Source: Pirellulaceae bacterium
GTDB lineage: Bacteria; Planctomycetota; Planctomycetia; Pirellulales; Pirellulaceae
Reading direction: 5' to 3'
NCBI GenBank assembly: GCA_023382975.1
Contig: JAHDXO010000036.1
Span: 1-64,000, forward strand
Length of the DNA: 64,000 nt
How positions within the stretch are numbered: position 1 is the stretch's first letter; each line of letters begins with the position of its first letter. The notes under the pieces were generated by a model. It had not been told where the DNA came from. It made no database searches and was given only the letters and a program-made list of their open reading frames with translations. Positions 10,599 through 19,894 of the stretch are shown one piece after another. The translations under genes and the position numbers were made by a program.

Positions 10599-13500
10599 CT
10601 AATTCGGCGCGGAAGCGGTGGTCTCGACCGGCCAGGTGGCTCGGTACGCATCGTGGTAGAGTCCGATCTCGTCGAGCGGGATCGGATGGAACCCAACGGA
10701 CTGGCGGAGTGTCGCGTCGGGACGGAGACGGAAATCGCCAGCGTCGGCGTCGGTGAAACCAGGGTCGGCATCCGCATCGGTGAAGACGGCGTTCTCGATC
10801 AACTCCAAATAGGCCGCGTTGCCGCGCGTCGTCTGACCGCAGCGGAAGAAGACATTCCGCCAGAGGAAGTTGATGCCCGGATCGTCCAGCATGCGCGACA
10901 TCTCGGGATAGCGGGAGAGGTACAGCTCGGTCTGATAGAAGCCCGCCAACTGCTCGCCTTCGCGCATTTGCCGCCAGACGTTGTTTCCCCGATTCCAACC
11001 GCCGCTGACACCGATCTTGCAGTCGGCGAACAGATTGTTGTCGATCACGTTGTCCCGGCCGCTGTTCATCTGAATCGCGCCGAAGTTTCCGTTCGCTGCG
11101 CGGTGGAAGACATTGCCGTAGACCAACTGGCCGCTGATCGCGTCGTCGAAGCGGATCGCCGCCTGGCCGTGGACCTGGACCTCGCCCTCCGGCTTGCCCA
11201 AGTGGTGGAAATGATTGTAGCGGAAGATGTTGCCTCGGTACGTCGGGTTGCGAAAGATGTCGATCGCGCCTTGGTCGTCCGATTCGCGCACGGCGCTGTG
11301 GACTTCGTTGAACTCGACCACGTGATCGTTGCCTTCGATCCGCATCACGCTGCTGGGACTGTTGTGCATCAGATTGTACGCGACTCGATTGCCCACACCC
11401 TCCAGTTGAATGGCTGGCGTGTAGGTGCGGTCGATGCGGGCGAACGAGTGGATCTGGCAATTCTCGATGAAGTGTCCCGCGGGGGTGAGCGTCGCGCGGT
11501 CGCCGCCGATCAATTCCACGCCGCGCCGCCCGAGCGTGTGGATGTCGCAGCCCAGCAACCCGCTGGCTCGACCACCTTGGATCGCGATGCCGTTGCCGGC
11601 CATGCGCGACACAGTGCATCCGGCAAACAGGCAGTGATCGCTATCGATGCAATGGACGCCATTGTAGCGGGCCAAGTCCAGCACCAGTCCCTCGAAGCGG
11701 ACGTGCGACACGCGGTCGAGCGCGATCATCGGCGTCGATAGCATGCCGATCTCGATCGACGACTGGTTCAGGTCCGACGGCGGATACAGGTACAGCACGC
11801 CCGTCGTGCGGTTCAGATACCATTCGCCCGGCTGATCGATCTCCTCCAGCAGGTTGAAGGCGTAGTAGACGATGCCTTGCCCCGCGTCCATGCCGCGTCC
11901 ACCGTAGTGATAGGCTTCGGCCGTGGTGACGGTCCGGGCCGCCGGATCGATCGCGCCGATCTTGATCGTCGCGTCGGCCCAGAGGAAATGGAAATACCCG
12001 AACAGCCAAGCATCCTCGGCGCGCGTCCAGCGCTCGTGCCGGTCCGATTCGTACTCGAACACCGACGGCTGCTTCTCGGCCCGCGAGCCGCTCTGCACCA
12101 GCTTGCGGATGCCGACGAAGCCCTCGTTCGGCCAGCGGGCGAGCGTCATCGGCCTGCCGTCGACGAACAACTCCAAGGTGGGCGGCGACGGCGATTGCGC
12201 AAAGCCGCGCACCCGTAGCGTTCCGTAATCGGTGATGCCCAACGATTTCAGATCGCACTGCCAGACACGGCCGCGGGACTCCTCGGGCAGGCGTTCAAGC
12301 ACCGTTGGCTCGGTCACTGGCTGGAACCCCGAGAGTTTCCGGCCGCCGTACAGCACCGATGTCCCCGGTTGTTCGGCCCGATAGACGACGGGCGCATCCG
12401 CCGTTCCCGAATCTTCGCGGGTCAAGGCGAGGGTTTCCTTCATGACGTACTGGCCCGGCCGAATCCGCACGCCGACCGGGCCGGCGATACCGCGGCCGCG
12501 GATCGCTCGCACTTCGTCCCGAGCGCGGTCCAGAGTGGCGAAGGGCTGTTCGGCCGAACCGTCGTGGCTGTCGTCGCCGTCGGGTGCCACGAAGACTTCG
12601 GCAGCAAACTCGGTAACCTGCGGAACCGAAGTCCGGCGCGCGGCCGGATCGCGGGGCGGCAGTCCCTGCGCCGCGCGCTGCAACTCGCGAAAGCACTCCT
12701 GCGCCTCGAACCGATGTACGGCCGGGTAAGCGGCTTCCGCGGCGATCCGTTGGTACTGGCGCGCCGCGTCGGTCGCATTGCCTTCGGCCAGAAAGCTCTG
12801 AGCCGCCCGCAGGTGCGCGTAGCTGCGCATCTGCGGCGGAGCCTCCGTGTTGACGACCACGCGCGCCAACTGTTTCCGCACGGTGCCAAAGTCCTTCGCG
12901 GCCCAAGCGTTATTGACGCTCGCCAACAGGCCCGCGATCGACTCGCGCAAATGAAAGGCGGCAGCCTCCGCCGGTTCCTCGACCTCGAACGTCTGGTGGA
13001 GTCGGAGGAACTCGGCGCGGACCTCCTCGCGCGACAAGGCACGCCGATAGATCTTCACCTCGTCCATCACGCCCCAGTAGTTCTGCCACCCGCTGCCCAC
13101 GGTCAGCGTCCCGCCGCGCACAAAATCGCCCGCGAAATCCGGCCGCATGGTCGCCGGGGCAGGGCAGTAGCCGTTCACGTACAGCCAGATCTTGCCCTCC
13201 TGGCGGTCGCAGACCAAGGCCACATGCGCCCACTGGCCCGTCTGAACGGCCGTAGACGACGATCCGCCCGTCGAGACGATCTGTCCCGCGTCGTCGCGAT
13301 AACTGAAGTAGCAGTTCAGTCGGCCATCGCCCGTCAGGTCGATCACGAGATAGGCGTCGGGGTATTCGCCGAACGAAAAGATCCGCCGCTGGTTCTGTTT
13401 GCTGTCGATCGTCAATTGCTGAGGCTTGACCCAGGCCATGAACGACCACGAAGCCGTGCCGAACCGCTGCCGCTCGGGCAACTTGACCGAAACCGTCGCC

Positions 13501-13733
13501 CGCGGAGTGCCGTCGAGCACCAACGCCTGGCCCGACGGCGAAGCGGTCCACGCAGCCCGCACCGCGCCGTGCAAACCGTTTCCGGAAGCGTCCTTGGACG
13601 CCTCGCCGGCACCTTCGTCGAATGACCAATGGATCAACAGCTCGCGTTCCGCCCCGGCGGCCTCCCCAGCCGTCAGCAGCAACGCAACGCCAAGCAAGCC
13701 GCCAAGATGCCCAAGCCATCTGGATTGATTCAT
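10599..13733 (-). CDS. Exported LamG plus right-handed beta-helix protein (GH141-like)
   Basis: The product has 1,044 residues. I start at the ATG at 13733 (MNQSRWLGHL) because GGGAG lies about 8 bases upstream; an in-frame ATG 15 bases earlier overlaps that site. The signal peptide is MNQSRWLGHLGGLLGVALLL..., cleaved near AAGA. Residues ~30-235 form a LamG/concanavalin A-like domain (IHWSFDEGAGEASKDASGNG, then a VMDEVKIYRRALS ending). A helical linker follows. From ~378 comes a long right-handed beta-helix that opens with VFVAPDGDDSHDGSAEQPFA, the entry typical of GH141-type and related carbohydrate-active beta-helix proteins, and runs through many N-x-I/V turns to near 990. The likely role is extracellular polysaccharide binding and cleavage. 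The GH141 link is inferred from the opening motif only. Confidence 0.82.
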   Translation of the reverse strand: MNQSRWLGHLGGLLGVALLLTAGEAAGAERELLIHWSFDEGAGEASKDASGNGLHGAVRAAWTASPSGQALVLDGTPRATVSVKLPERQRFGTASWSFMAWVKPQQLTIDSKQNQRRIFSFGEYPDAYLVIDLTGDGRLNCYFSYRDDAGQIVSTGGSSSTAVQTGQWAHVALVCDRQEGKIWLYVNGYCPAPATMRPDFAGDFVRGGTLTVGSGWQNYWGVMDEVKIYRRALSREEVRAEFLRLHQTFEVEEPAEAAAFHLRESIAGLLASVNNAWAAKDFGTVRKQLARVVVNTEAPPQMRSYAHLRAAQSFLAEGNATDAARQYQRIAAEAAYPAVHRFEAQECFRELQRAAQGLPPRDPAARRTSVPQVTEFAAEVFVAPDGDDSHDGSAEQPFATLDRARDEVRAIRGRGIAGPVGVRIRPGQYVMKETLALTREDSGTADAPVVYRAEQPGTSVLYGGRKLSGFQPVTEPTVLERLPEESRGRVWQCDLKSLGITDYGTLRVRGFAQSPSPPTLELFVDGRPMTLARWPNEGFVGIRKLVQSGSRAEKQPSVFEYESDRHERWTRAEDAWLFGYFHFLWADATIKIGAIDPAARTVTTAEAYHYGGRGMDAGQGIVYYAFNLLEEIDQPGEWYLNRTTGVLYLYPPSDLNQSSIEIGMLSTPMIALDRVSHVRFEGLVLDLARYNGVHCIDSDHCLFAGCTVSRMAGNGIAIQGGRASGLLGCDIHTLGRRGVELIGGDRATLTPAGHFIENCQIHSFARIDRTYTPAIQLEGVGNRVAYNLMHNSPSSVMRIEGNDHVVEFNEVHSAVRESDDQGAIDIFRNPTYRGNIFRYNHFHHLGKPEGEVQVHGQAAIRFDDAISGQLVYGNVFHRAANGNFGAIQMNSGRDNVIDNNLFADCKIGVSGGWNRGNNVWRQMREGEQLAGFYQTELYLSRYPEMSRMLDDPGINFLWRNVFFRCGQTTRGNAAYLELIENAVFTDADADPGFTDADAGDFRLRPDATLRQSVGFHPIPLDEIGLYHDAYRATWPVETTASAPN

Positions 13734-13942
13734 GCGTTTATCTCCCAAAGAGTTTCGCCGAGCCTAACATCCCGAAAGCGTGCGGGCAAGCCACTCGCCT
13801 GCCCGCGATGCATCCACCCCGGCGAGCAGTGCGACGTCAGCCCACCGGTATCCATCCTACTCTCCTTTCATACAACGACACGGTACACTGAACACCGTAT
13901 CCTGAACCGGAACCAACCTTCCGCGACGACTCGGACATCGCC

Positions 13943-15421
13943 ATGAAACGCTCCTGCTTTCTTCTGACCGTCTTGCTGCTGACGCTGGCTCTTGCCTCGA
14001 CCCTGGCCGCCCAGTCGCGACGCCCGAACGTCGTCTGGATCGTGGCCGAAAACGCCAATCTGGAATTTGGATGCTACGGCGAGAAACTGGTCTCCACGCC
14101 AAACGTGGATCGGTTGGCCGCGGAGGGCATGCGCTACACTCGCGTGTTCTCGACCGCGCCGGTGTGCGCGCCGAGCCGCTCGGCATTCATGACGGGCTTC
14201 TACCAGACCACCACCGACACGCACCACATGCGCTCGCATCGCAGCGACGATTTCCGGTTGCCCGAGGGAGCACAACCGTTGACGCACCGGTTGAAGGAAG
14301 CCGGCTATATCACCGCGAACATCAAACAGATCGACGGCGAGGTAGTCGGCACGGGCAAGCTGGATTTGAACTTCGTCAACGAAGGGCCGATCTACGACAC
14401 GGACGACTGGGCCGCGCTGAAGGGCAGCCAGCCATTCTTCGCCCAGATCAACATGCCTGAGGCGGAGTACGATATCTACGACCGGAAGACGTGGAAGAAA
14501 CAGCGAGTCCAGTGGGTGGGCGAAGACGACCCGCGCCTGCCCAGCATCGCGACGCCTGAGAATGTCACGCCGCCGCCCTATTACCCAGACCACCCGATCG
14601 TGCGCGAGGAATGGGCCCGTTATCTGAACACCACGTCGCTGATGGATTTCCACGTCGGTCGCATCCTGCGGCAACTGGAGGAGGACGGTACGTTGGAGGA
14701 CACCGTTGTGCTGTTCTTTGCCGACAACGGCCGGATGGAACCACGTGGCATCCACTGGTGCTACGACAGCGGACTGCACGTGCCGCTGATCGTCCGCTGG
14801 CCGCGGAACTTTCCCGCGCCGCCACAAATCCAGCCGGGCGCCGTCAACGAGGACGTGGTCAGCCTGCTGGACGTGACCGCGACCACGCTGGCCATCGCCG
14901 GTCTGGATCGCCCGGCGGGCATGCACGGCCGCAATCTACTGGGCACTGACGTCGGGCCGCCGCGGACGTATGCGTTCAGCGCCCGCGACCGCATCGATGA
15001 AACGCAAGCTCGCGTGCGAACCGTGCGTGATCGGCGTTGGCGCTACATCCGCAACTACCCGCCCCATGCCACCGTGGCCACGCTGAACCGCTACAAGGAA
15101 AAGTGCTTCTTGATCATGCCGCTGCTGCGCCGCCTGCACGCCGCTGGGGAACTCGACGGTCCGCCGCTGGCGCTGATGGCCGAGCGGGCGCCGGACGAGG
15201 AACTGTACGACACGCACGCAGATCCGCACCAGATCGTCAACCTCGCCGCCTCGCCGCACGGCGAGCACGGCGAAGCCCTGTTGCGGCTGCGCGCCGCCCT
15301 GGACACCTGGATCGCCGAGACCGGCGACCGAGGCCACATCCCCGAGCCGCCCGAAGTCGTCGCCCCGTTCACCCAAGAGATGCACGATTGGTTCGGCACC
15401 CCCACCTGGCATCGGCCGTAG
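13943..15421 (+). CDS. Exported sulfatase (formylglycine-dependent)
   Basis: This 492-residue product is a type I sulfatase that removes sulfate esters (or N-sulfate) from glycans. A signal peptide (MKRSCFLLTVLLLTLALAST) ends near AAQ. The catalytic motif is C75-A-P-S-R79, the C-x-P-S-R site where Cys becomes formylglycine. It is followed by the usual SAFMTG. The N-terminal metal site reads AENANLEFGCYG instead of the common D-D pair, and a second metal site is FADNGR. This layout resembles the heparan N-sulfatase-like branch, but that substrate is only a guess. No strong ribosome binding site is visible. The start lies about 210 bp from the divergent LamG/beta-helix gene. Confidence 0.9.
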   Translation: MKRSCFLLTVLLLTLALASTLAAQSRRPNVVWIVAENANLEFGCYGEKLVSTPNVDRLAAEGMRYTRVFSTAPVCAPSRSAFMTGFYQTTTDTHHMRSHRSDDFRLPEGAQPLTHRLKEAGYITANIKQIDGEVVGTGKLDLNFVNEGPIYDTDDWAALKGSQPFFAQINMPEAEYDIYDRKTWKKQRVQWVGEDDPRLPSIATPENVTPPPYYPDHPIVREEWARYLNTTSLMDFHVGRILRQLEEDGTLEDTVVLFFADNGRMEPRGIHWCYDSGLHVPLIVRWPRNFPAPPQIQPGAVNEDVVSLLDVTATTLAIAGLDRPAGMHGRNLLGTDVGPPRTYAFSARDRIDETQARVRTVRDRRWRYIRNYPPHATVATLNRYKEKCFLIMPLLRRLHAAGELDGPPLALMAERAPDEELYDTHADPHQIVNLAASPHGEHGEALLRLRAALDTWIAETGDRGHIPEPPEVVAPFTQEMHDWFGTPTWHRP

Positions 15422-15551
15422 CACACGACTACCCTCTGTTCGCCTTTGACAGGCTGGTGCCGGACGCAAGTCTGCGATATACTGGGACGACAGTCTGACG
15501 ATGCGGAGACGATGTGACTGGTTCGCTCGCCACGACAACCCGGAGCTACCC

Positions 15552-15758
15552 ATGACTGAAATCGTTTTTCTCGTTGAGGAATCGCCAGAGGGTGGTTACA
15601 CCGCTCGCGCGTTGGGAAGATCGATTTTCACCGAAGCCGACACGTTGGCTTTGCTGCGCGCCAATGTACGGGAGGCCGTCCAGTGCCACTTCGAAGATGG
15701 CCATGCTCCCCGTTTGATCCGGTTACACATCGTGCGCGACGAGGTGCTTGCGACGTGA
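15552..15758 (+). CDS. hicB: HicB-family antitoxin, 68 aa
   Basis: The start ATG (MTEIVFLVEESPEGGYTARA) has GGAG seven bases upstream; the frame is open from 15501 but has no good site there. The fold is the short HicB partial RNase H-like domain, with the E-S-P-E-G-G-Y-T-A-R-A signature. There is no C-terminal DNA-binding domain, so repression of its own promoter would need another arrangement. The stop overlaps the toxin start by four bases (GTGA), so the two are translationally coupled. Here the antitoxin gene comes first, the reverse of the classical hicA-hicB order. Confidence 0.85.
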   Translation: MTEIVFLVEESPEGGYTARALGRSIFTEADTLALLRANVREAVQCHFEDGHAPRLIRLHIVRDEVLAT

Positions 15759-16000
15759 AGCTGCCGCGCGACCTTTCAGGAACCGAACTTGCTCAGGCCC
15801 TGTCGCGGTTGGGCTACGCCGTTACGCGACAAAAAGGGACACACATGCGATTGACAACTGTCGAGAACGGCGAACATCACGTGACGATTCCCGATCACAG
15901 TTCATTGCGGGTCGGAACGTTGTCCGCAATACTGAACGACATTGCGGATCACTTCGACTTGTCACGCGACGAGTTACTGGAACGGTTGTTCGAAAACTGA
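15755..16000 (+). CDS. hicA: HicA-family toxin, 81 aa
   Basis: This is a probable ribosome-independent mRNA interferase with a double-stranded-RNA-binding-like fold. I place the start at the GTG inside the antitoxin stop (VKLPRDLSGTELAQALSRLG); an upstream frame to 15683 has no supporting site. The family core is LGYAVTRQKGTHMRL, with His in the G-(S/T)-H motif as the expected catalytic residue, followed by VTIPDHSSLRVGTLSAIL. The length is normal for HicA. The pair sits between a sulfatase and an exported protein with no other mobile signs nearby. Confidence 0.87.
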   Translation: MKLPRDLSGTELAQALSRLGYAVTRQKGTHMRLTTVENGEHHVTIPDHSSLRVGTLSAILNDIADHFDLSRDELLERLFEN

Positions 16001-16137
16001 CTTCGGTGTTTTGCCGCAAATCTCTTGGCAATACATGCCGTTCCACCCCGCATGCTCGTTCCAATGTCGAATCGGCAGAAACCGCCGTCGCCGGGTACGT
16101 CGATCATTCACGATGCTCGCATTCCGCACCGATGTTT

Positions 16138-17277
16138 TCATTCTTCCAGTCGCCAGCCGGAGGCGTCGGCGGTCAGGGCGGTGTGGCCTTGGTGGCGGCG
16201 GTATAGTTCGTGCATCTCGTCGATGCTGTCGAAGTACCCGACGATGTGAGCCGCGCTAAATGATTGGCCGGCGCGAGTCGGGCGGCCGTGGATCTCTTCG
16301 ATCATCACGATGATCCCGCCGGGGCGCTGGCTGCACCAGGCTTCGTAGACCACCGACGGTTCCAAGGTCAAACCGGCCAGCCAAGGTCCCTCCGCGCCGG
16401 TCTGCTTGTCCCGCAAACGGTACGCTCGGATGAAGTGCTCGGGCAGCGGGTGCGTGTCGCGGCGGTAGCCGAACTTCTCGTCCGGCGGGAAGGGAGTGAA
16501 GAACTCGCTGGCCGGGATTCGCTGCCCCTTGGAATCGTTCAGGTAACTCAGATACATCTCGCTGAACGTGTCGCCGCGGTCGTGCCGCACGCAGCCCGGC
16601 GTGTCGTTGCGCAAAAACATTTCGTCCGAATCGTTGACCGTGTCGATCCGGTCCATCAGCAGGAAGTAGCGGACACCTTGCGAGAAGACAATCACTTGGG
16701 TCCAGAGCGAGCCCGGCTTGCGCCCGGGTGCAGCGTACTCGTAGCGGTAAGTCGTCTTGACGGCCACGAAGTCCTTGCCGCGGATGATCTCCGGCTCGAC
16801 CGGTTTCATGCGATGGCACAGTTGCGGACCTTCGATCATGCGTTTGCGGTGGCTGGTGCCGTGGGCCATTCGCGCGTACTCGCGCCGGCCGGGGTCCGAT
16901 TCGTTCTCGTACCACGTGTACCGCCCGACTCCGTGGCCGTCCCGGGCGATCACCTGATCGCTCCAAGCTGCATCGCTGCCGGCCTCCATCAGCCAATCGA
17001 TCACCATCAGCCCGTCGCCCGCTTCGCGAAACCCGGTCGTCTTGTCCAGGAACGAATGCTTTTCGATTCCGGTCATCCAGTGCTTGGGGTTCTTCTTCGG
17101 GATCGCGGCTACCAGTTTGTCGGTTTCGATTTCGATCCGCGTGTCGCTCTCGGTCACTCGCACCCACGGACGATCGTCCGCCGCATCGGCCCCGGCGACG
17201 GTGGCAGTGCCTAGAAGAAAGAGCATCGAACAACAAGCGACCTGAGCGGCATCAACTCTGTTAATGAAAACGTTCAT
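16138..17277 (-). CDS. Exported protein of unknown function, 379 aa
   Basis: I start at the ATG at 17277 (MNVFINRVDAAQVACCSML) with GAGGAG about 8 bases upstream; the frame extends to 17307 without a better site. It has a signal peptide ending near VAGADA. The mature part is beta-rich with many Trp, Tyr and His (for example HWMTGIEKHSF, VIDWLMEAG), which suggests a beta-sandwich carbohydrate-active or binding fold. I do not recognise the family. The gene lies just upstream of nothing co-directional except the GNAT gene, whose stop is 33 bases before this start, so the two may be one operon. Confidence 0.75.
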   Translation of the reverse strand: MNVFINRVDAAQVACCSMLFLLGTATVAGADAADDRPWVRVTESDTRIEIETDKLVAAIPKKNPKHWMTGIEKHSFLDKTTGFREAGDGLMVIDWLMEAGSDAAWSDQVIARDGHGVGRYTWYENESDPGRREYARMAHGTSHRKRMIEGPQLCHRMKPVEPEIIRGKDFVAVKTTYRYEYAAPGRKPGSLWTQVIVFSQGVRYFLLMDRIDTVNDSDEMFLRNDTPGCVRHDRGDTFSEMYLSYLNDSKGQRIPASEFFTPFPPDEKFGYRRDTHPLPEHFIRAYRLRDKQTGAEGPWLAGLTLEPSVVYEAWCSQRPGGIIVMIEEIHGRPTRAGQSFSAAHIVGYFDSIDEMHELYRRHQGHTALTADASGWRLEE

Positions 17278-17310
17278 AGCGAAGACTCCTCGGTTCGAGA
17301 TCAACATCGG

Positions 17311-17832
17311 TTACAGACTTCCGTCCGGGACGAACTGGGCGATAACCTTCTGGTCGTAGATTTGAAATCCGGCTTTCAAGTAGTTGGGCAAGGCGGCGGG
17401 ATGGTCCAGGTCGCAGGTGTGGACCCAGACGCGGGTGGGGCCGAGCAACCAGGCCGTTTGCAGCGTCCAGCGGAGAAAGTACTTGCCGAGCCCTTGGCCG
17501 ACGAAGGCCGGGAACAGGCCGAAATATGCCAGCTCGATCTCGCTGGCGACGCGAGCGTCCAATTCCGAGTATCCCGCCAATTCGCCCGCGACGCGAAGCA
17601 CGTACAGACTCACCCGATCGTCGCTCAAGATCGACTGCAACTGCTCGTCGGGCATCACCAGACGATCTACCCAGCCAAGCTGATCGCCGACCGCCCGGTA
17701 GATTTTCCGGTAGAACGCAGTGCTCGGGCGATCAACTCGTTCGACGCACACGTCCGATCGTAGCGGTGTCACATCACCGGCTGGCGGCGCGAACATCTCC
17801 AGGTAAGTCGTTTTGGTCGAAATGTAAGACAT
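17311..17832 (-). CDS. GNAT-family N-acetyltransferase, 173 aa
   Basis: This is a cytoplasmic acetyl-CoA-dependent acyltransferase. The motif A region reads ELAYFGLFPAFVGQGLGKYF, containing the Q-G-L-G-K pyrophosphate-binding loop. It is followed by WTLQTAW and the motif B-like H-x-A-A-L-P-N-Y-L-K-A-G-F typical of the fold. The substrate is unknown. The following gene starts 33 bases later on the same strand, so co-transcription is likely. Confidence 0.85.
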   Translation of the reverse strand: MSYISTKTTYLEMFAPPAGDVTPLRSDVCVERVDRPSTAFYRKIYRAVGDQLGWVDRLVMPDEQLQSILSDDRVSLYVLRVAGELAGYSELDARVASEIELAYFGLFPAFVGQGLGKYFLRWTLQTAWLLGPTRVWVHTCDLDHPAALPNYLKAGFQIYDQKVIAQFVPDGSL

Positions 17833-17968
17833 CGATGCTCCGTCTTCGTTCTTCCGTTTGGGATAGCATCACAGTACGCGGAACGCATCATACCACGCCT
17901 ACGCCGGCCAAGAATCCATCGACCGCAGTATCCGCGCATCGCGCATGCTCGGAGCAACCATCGGAGAT

Positions 17969-18039
17969 GGGAACCGCTAAGGAACGCTGATTCACGCTAA
18001 TCGTGAGCATCAGCGTTCATGTGCGTAGATCAGCGGTTC
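17969..18039. repeat. Nested palindromic intergenic repeat, 71 bp
   Basis: Three nested inverted pairs are visible. The outer arms are GGAACCGCT (17969-17977) and AGCGGTTCC (18031-18039). The middle arms are GAACGCTGAT (17981-17990) and ATCAGCGTTC (18008-18017). The inner arms are CACG (17992-17995) and CGTG (18001-18004) around a 5-base loop. It would fold into a bulged hairpin. From memory, similar AACGCTGAT-rich repeats are scattered between genes in many environmental bacteria. It sits between the GNAT gene promoter region and an IS3 remnant. Confidence 0.75.
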
Positions 18040-18072
18040 CAAATGCCCTTGCTTGTTTGCCTTCGATTCTCG

Positions 18073-18189
18073 CTACAACTTCATCACTCGGAAGTTGTCA
18101 AACCGGATCCAGCGACCCGCATCTCGTTTGAATTCTTCCGTGAAGCTGCGACGGGCACGCTTCTTGGACGTCGTCTCTTCTGTTGACAT
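18073..18189 (-). pseudogene. IS3-family OrfA N-terminal remnant, 38 aa
   Basis: A short frame begins MSTEETTSKKRARRSFTEEF. The block RRSFTEEFKRDA is the hallmark N-terminus of IS3-family OrfA (helix-turn-helix part of the transposase). GAGGAGG lies just upstream of the ATG, so translation signals survive. After KRDAG the similarity ends and the frame reads RWIRFDNFRVMKL and stops. This tail resembles the last residues of unrelated beta-sandwich secreted proteins, so the remnant may be joined to the 3' end of another broken gene. No inverted repeats of a whole element were found. Confidence 0.65.
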
Positions 18190-18674
18190 GGCATCCTCCT
18201 CTCAGGATTCTCTAAAGATTCCTCGGAGTCCGCTAGCACTGGGCCACCGCAAGCCGCCCCCGCGACGCGGGATTGGCTGAACCGCCCAGTTCGATGAGTC
18301 TGTCTCTCACGGAGGCATCGAGACACGAAGGATCCGGATCCTGGTTCCCTTGGATGATCCGTGTGATGCCATCACGCACTCGGTGCAAATTCAATAGCAC
18401 CGTCGACGACCATCGTCTCAACGGCATTGTCATTCATCTCCTTGCCTCCGTGCCGTTGGGCCTCCGTGACAGCCATCAAAGCAACCGAGTTGAGCGGCGT
18501 GGAGGCCAACTTGCCACTGTATTTGCCTGCAAGTGCCAACTGGCAACCTTTCCGTTAGACGCGGTATAATCCAGTACTTTACCGTGTTTTTCACGTGAAG
18601 CATGTTCCAATGAGAGATGCCGACCCACGTGAGCCGTTTCGTTCAACCAAGGTCAACCGAAAGGATCTGCGATC
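18190..18674. other. Intergenic, 485 bp, degraded region with no gene seen
   Basis: It lies between the IS3 remnant and the sialidase gene. The open frames on both strands lack ribosome binding sites and recognisable products. The setting (IS remnant on one side) suggests old insertion scars. Confidence 0.4.
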
Positions 18675-19799
18675 ATGGCGACGATATTCAGTCTCTGTCT
18701 GGCGAGCTGCGGGCTGGCGATCGGTGCCGCGGCCGATGCGGTTCCGGCGGGCGGCGACTACGGCGAGCCGCGGTTGCTGGTTGCGTCGCCGGACGATGCG
18801 GCGGTCGCCCATCTGTCTTGGCCAAAGATCGTCACCACCAGTGACGGCACGCTGGTGCTGGCCTACAGCGCCGGCAAAGGGCACAACATCGGCGGCTCCG
18901 GTCCAGCGGTCTCCCGTTCGACGGACGGCGGCGCGACGTTCAGCCGCCCACAGGTACTGATCCGGTTTCCCGACGACGACGCTCGCTATCGCGATTGCGG
19001 CAACATGGCGCTCGGCATCGCCGGCGGCGGTCGTGTGGTGGTGCTGCTGGCGATGGCCTACTCGGGAAACACGCACAATACGATCCTCGGCTGGCGGTCC
19101 ACTGACGGCGGCGCCACTTGGGTTCGTGTCGATACCTCAGCGCTGGCCGACAACAAGACCGGATCGGTCTACGGTCACATCTTGCAGATTCCCGACATGG
19201 GGCATGTGGTGTTCGGCCATTACCGGCAACCCAGCCAGCCGGCCTCGGGGATCTGGATGTCGGTCTCGCGCGACCACGGTATGACGTGGGGGCCGCCTCG
19301 CGTCGTGACGAAGAAAGCGTACTTCGAACCTGCGTTCACATTCACTCAGGGCCGGTTCGTCGGCCTGCTGCGTCTGCCCAGCGATGGACAAGCCCGGCGG
19401 TACGACGAGGCCGTCTCGGACGATCTGGGCAACTCGTGGCAGATCCGTCCTTCGACGATCGCGATCCCCGAGGGTCAGCCGGGCCGCCAGCCCAGCCCGT
19501 TCATCACGGTCTCGCCCGCCGATCCCTCGAAGCTCTACGCGCTGCAATCGGTGCGCGACCAGCGGGATGAGAGCCGCGGCCGAGTGTACCTGTGGACGGC
19601 CGATGCGAAGCAACTCGATTGGCAGCGGCAGGGCGTCGTGGTGAGCATTCCGGCCACAGCCGGAAACTTGTCCGATTGGTCGTATCCCTGGATGACTCCG
19701 GTGGGCGACGGAAAATGGATGCTGGCCTTCTACGCCGGTTCCAGCCGCGGAGCGAACTCGATCTACGGGATGATCTGGAGTCCGCAGCCGCAGCGGTGA
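18675..19799 (+). CDS. Exported sialidase-fold (BNR/Asp-box) protein, 374 aa
   Basis: This is a six-bladed beta-propeller of the sialidase/neuraminidase superfamily, possibly an exo-alpha-sialidase or another glycosidase. The start has AAAGGA about 10 bases upstream. The N-terminus (MATIFSLCLASCGLAIGAAA) is a signal peptide. Asp-box motifs (S-x-D-x-G-x-x-W/F) appear four times: STDGGATF, STDGGATW, SRDHGMTW and SDDLGNSW. It starts a plus-strand run of secreted carbohydrate-active genes. The exact substrate cannot be told from the motifs. Confidence 0.85.
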   Translation: MATIFSLCLASCGLAIGAAADAVPAGGDYGEPRLLVASPDDAAVAHLSWPKIVTTSDGTLVLAYSAGKGHNIGGSGPAVSRSTDGGATFSRPQVLIRFPDDDARYRDCGNMALGIAGGGRVVVLLAMAYSGNTHNTILGWRSTDGGATWVRVDTSALADNKTGSVYGHILQIPDMGHVVFGHYRQPSQPASGIWMSVSRDHGMTWGPPRVVTKKAYFEPAFTFTQGRFVGLLRLPSDGQARRYDEAVSDDLGNSWQIRPSTIAIPEGQPGRQPSPFITVSPADPSKLYALQSVRDQRDESRGRVYLWTADAKQLDWQRQGVVVSIPATAGNLSDWSYPWMTPVGDGKWMLAFYAGSSRGANSIYGMIWSPQPQR

Positions 19800-19894
19800 A
19801 CCTTCGGGTGCGAAACGCCGGGCAGCTCTACCGAACTCGACGAAGGAATCATTCGGTTGCCGGCGCAGGACAATTCCTCTCGTTCAGGAGACAG

